From positions 1,097,501 through 1,161,500 of the forward strand of contig NZ_LT907975.1 of the NCBI RefSeq assembly GCF_900217235.1: a stretch of 64,000 nt of DNA. Reading direction: 5' to 3'. The notes under the pieces were generated by a model that was given only the letters and a program-made list of their open reading frames with translations, was not told the origin of the DNA and did not search any database. The position numbers and the translations under genes are program-made. Origin of the DNA: Pseudodesulfovibrio profundus (GTDB lineage: Bacteria; Desulfobacterota; Desulfovibrionia; Desulfovibrionales; Desulfovibrionaceae). Shown here piece after piece: positions 63,349-64,000 of the stretch (positions within the stretch are counted from its first letter, which is position 1; each line of letters opens with the position of its first letter).

Positions 63349-64000
63349 GAATTGCCTCCTTCGGGCAGTTTATGTCCACCTTATCGAGTGGTCCAGTTTT
63401 CCGAGGCCACTTCTGTCGCCATTCAAAATTTGATCAACAACGCACCAGCTCTTGTTGCTCTTTCCGACTATGTCCAAAAAAAGGTCGAAGAAGACAGAAA
63501 CATGGGTAGATATCTCCAGGCGAAGGAGCTCGAAAGCTATTTGGTCGATTTCTTTGACAGGAACTTTAAAGGGTCGGAAATCGGCTACAATGATCCAAAA
63601 CCGAATTGCTTCAGGCTACGCCTGTCAGAAGAAGCCCGTATGTCATTGCTTGGGTTCATTAGCAACGATAGGTCTATCAGCGCTCGGCCTTTAAGACAGA
63701 AAGAAATTAAATTTTCATTTGACCGAGAAGTAATAAAACGCCTTCCAAGTACCCTAAGGTCTAGTGTTCACTTTATAAACCATCTCTCTCCGCTCATTCG
63801 ATGGATGACCAAAGTAAATCAGGATAGGGATCATGAATTCCACAAGCTTTCAGCGTTAAAACTAAAAGCCGGCCCACTCCCAATAGGAGAATATCTTTAC
63901 CGCATTGAACGATGGAAGATGCAAGGCTTATCCAATTTTGAAAAGCTGGCCTACGGTATAATTCCAATACAAAACGGTAATCCCCTGTCTGAAGACAACG

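Larger units (their letters stand above)
62125..63414 (-). mobile_element. IS3-family element in the helicase gene (1290 bp)
   Basis: The ends AGAAGTGGCCTCGG / CCGAGGCCACTTCT are perfect 14-bp inverted repeats, with a second similar inner block GGACCACT...AAGGTGGACA. The 3-bp direct repeat GTC (62122-62124, 63415-63417) flanks it. Removing it joins ...ENQAV to AIQNLINN... in frame. Confidence 0.93.
58423..64000 (+). pseudogene. SNF2-type helicase gene interrupted by three IS elements, partial at right edge
   Basis: Coding segments are 58423-58962, 59680-60258, 61084-62124 and 63418-64000 (at least 914 residues, still open at the edge). Each IS with one target copy can be removed and the frame joins exactly. 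The N-terminus has a small beta domain (FNKANPSERGYYTGNYQEIPG). Helicase motifs follow: ADEVGLGKTIESGL (Walker A), VVCPKIL, IFDEAHYMRN, CVSATPVNN, then after IS two IIFSFYRSTLAYLRDRL, LLASEVGSEGIDLQFC and EQRIGRIDRVGQ. The build is that of RapA/SNF2-like enzymes found in defence islands, but no partner gene is visible, so the system stays open. As it stands it cannot make a full protein. Confidence 0.93.

Noticed and set aside
1..64000. CRISPR arrays
   Set aside because: No regularly spaced direct repeats were seen; the repeats found are IS ends, arm-like sites or isolated pairs.

Overview
The window looks like the chromosome of a sulfate-reducing deltaproteobacterium of the Desulfovibrio/Pseudodesulfovibrio type. 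The main reasons are a complete qrcABCD set (periplasmic type I cytochrome c3:menaquinone reductase) at the left end, and a molybdenum aldehyde oxidoreductase (Mop) operon whose gene order matches the DVU_1551-1559 block of D. vulgaris. The genome is rich in insertion sequences: nine IS copies from five families lie in 64 kb. For every one the ends and target duplications could be read from the sequence.

Layout. 0-5 kb: qrcDCBA (minus strand). 5-9 kb: mannose/rhamnose nucleotide-sugar genes, cvpA, mazG, and a small membrane operon ending in a candidate selenoprotein (in-frame TGA followed by a SECIS-like hairpin). 10-15.4 kb: FadR-type regulator, choline dehydrogenase, betaine aldehyde dehydrogenase and a choline/betaine binding protein, i.e. 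choline to glycine betaine. 15.4-21.7 kb: MscS channel, IS5 copy 1, IS1595 copy A, a phospholipase D-VTT fusion and an EEP-family phosphatase. 21.8-26.4 kb: a GH15 glucoamylase/trehalase-like gene split by an IS3-family element, and a flavin disulfide reductase-like protein. 26.5-32.3 kb: a PotABCD-like ABC transporter ending in a glycerophosphodiester phosphodiesterase, with a divergent GntR/UTRA regulator. 32-36 kb: small single genes (GFA, FMN-binding, TspO, PEP-CTERM, DUF1499). 35.8-49.9 kb: the Mop operon with its maturation genes. IS5 copy 2 cuts its MobA-like/HD gene.

From 50 kb on the DNA is accessory. IS5 copy 3 and an Abi-alpha-like gene precede a 3' fragment of tRNA-Ser(GCU) flanked by two different sets of short arm-like repeats, which I read as an attachment site. 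To its right is an island of unrecognised genes, a DUF4258-like protein, an ISL3 element, and a large SNF2-type helicase gene interrupted by three unrelated IS elements (IS1595, IS5/IS427-like, IS3). Removing each IS with one target-duplication copy restores the helicase frame exactly. The gene runs off the right edge.

Themes: (i) energy metabolism and Mo-enzyme maturation typical of sulfate reducers; (ii) choline and phosphodiester handling (betAB, GDPD, PLD); (iii) heavy recent IS activity that has broken at least three genes (GH15, the MobA/HD gene, the helicase) and inserted next to the start codon of a fourth (mscS). Functions come from reading motifs by eye; no database search was run.
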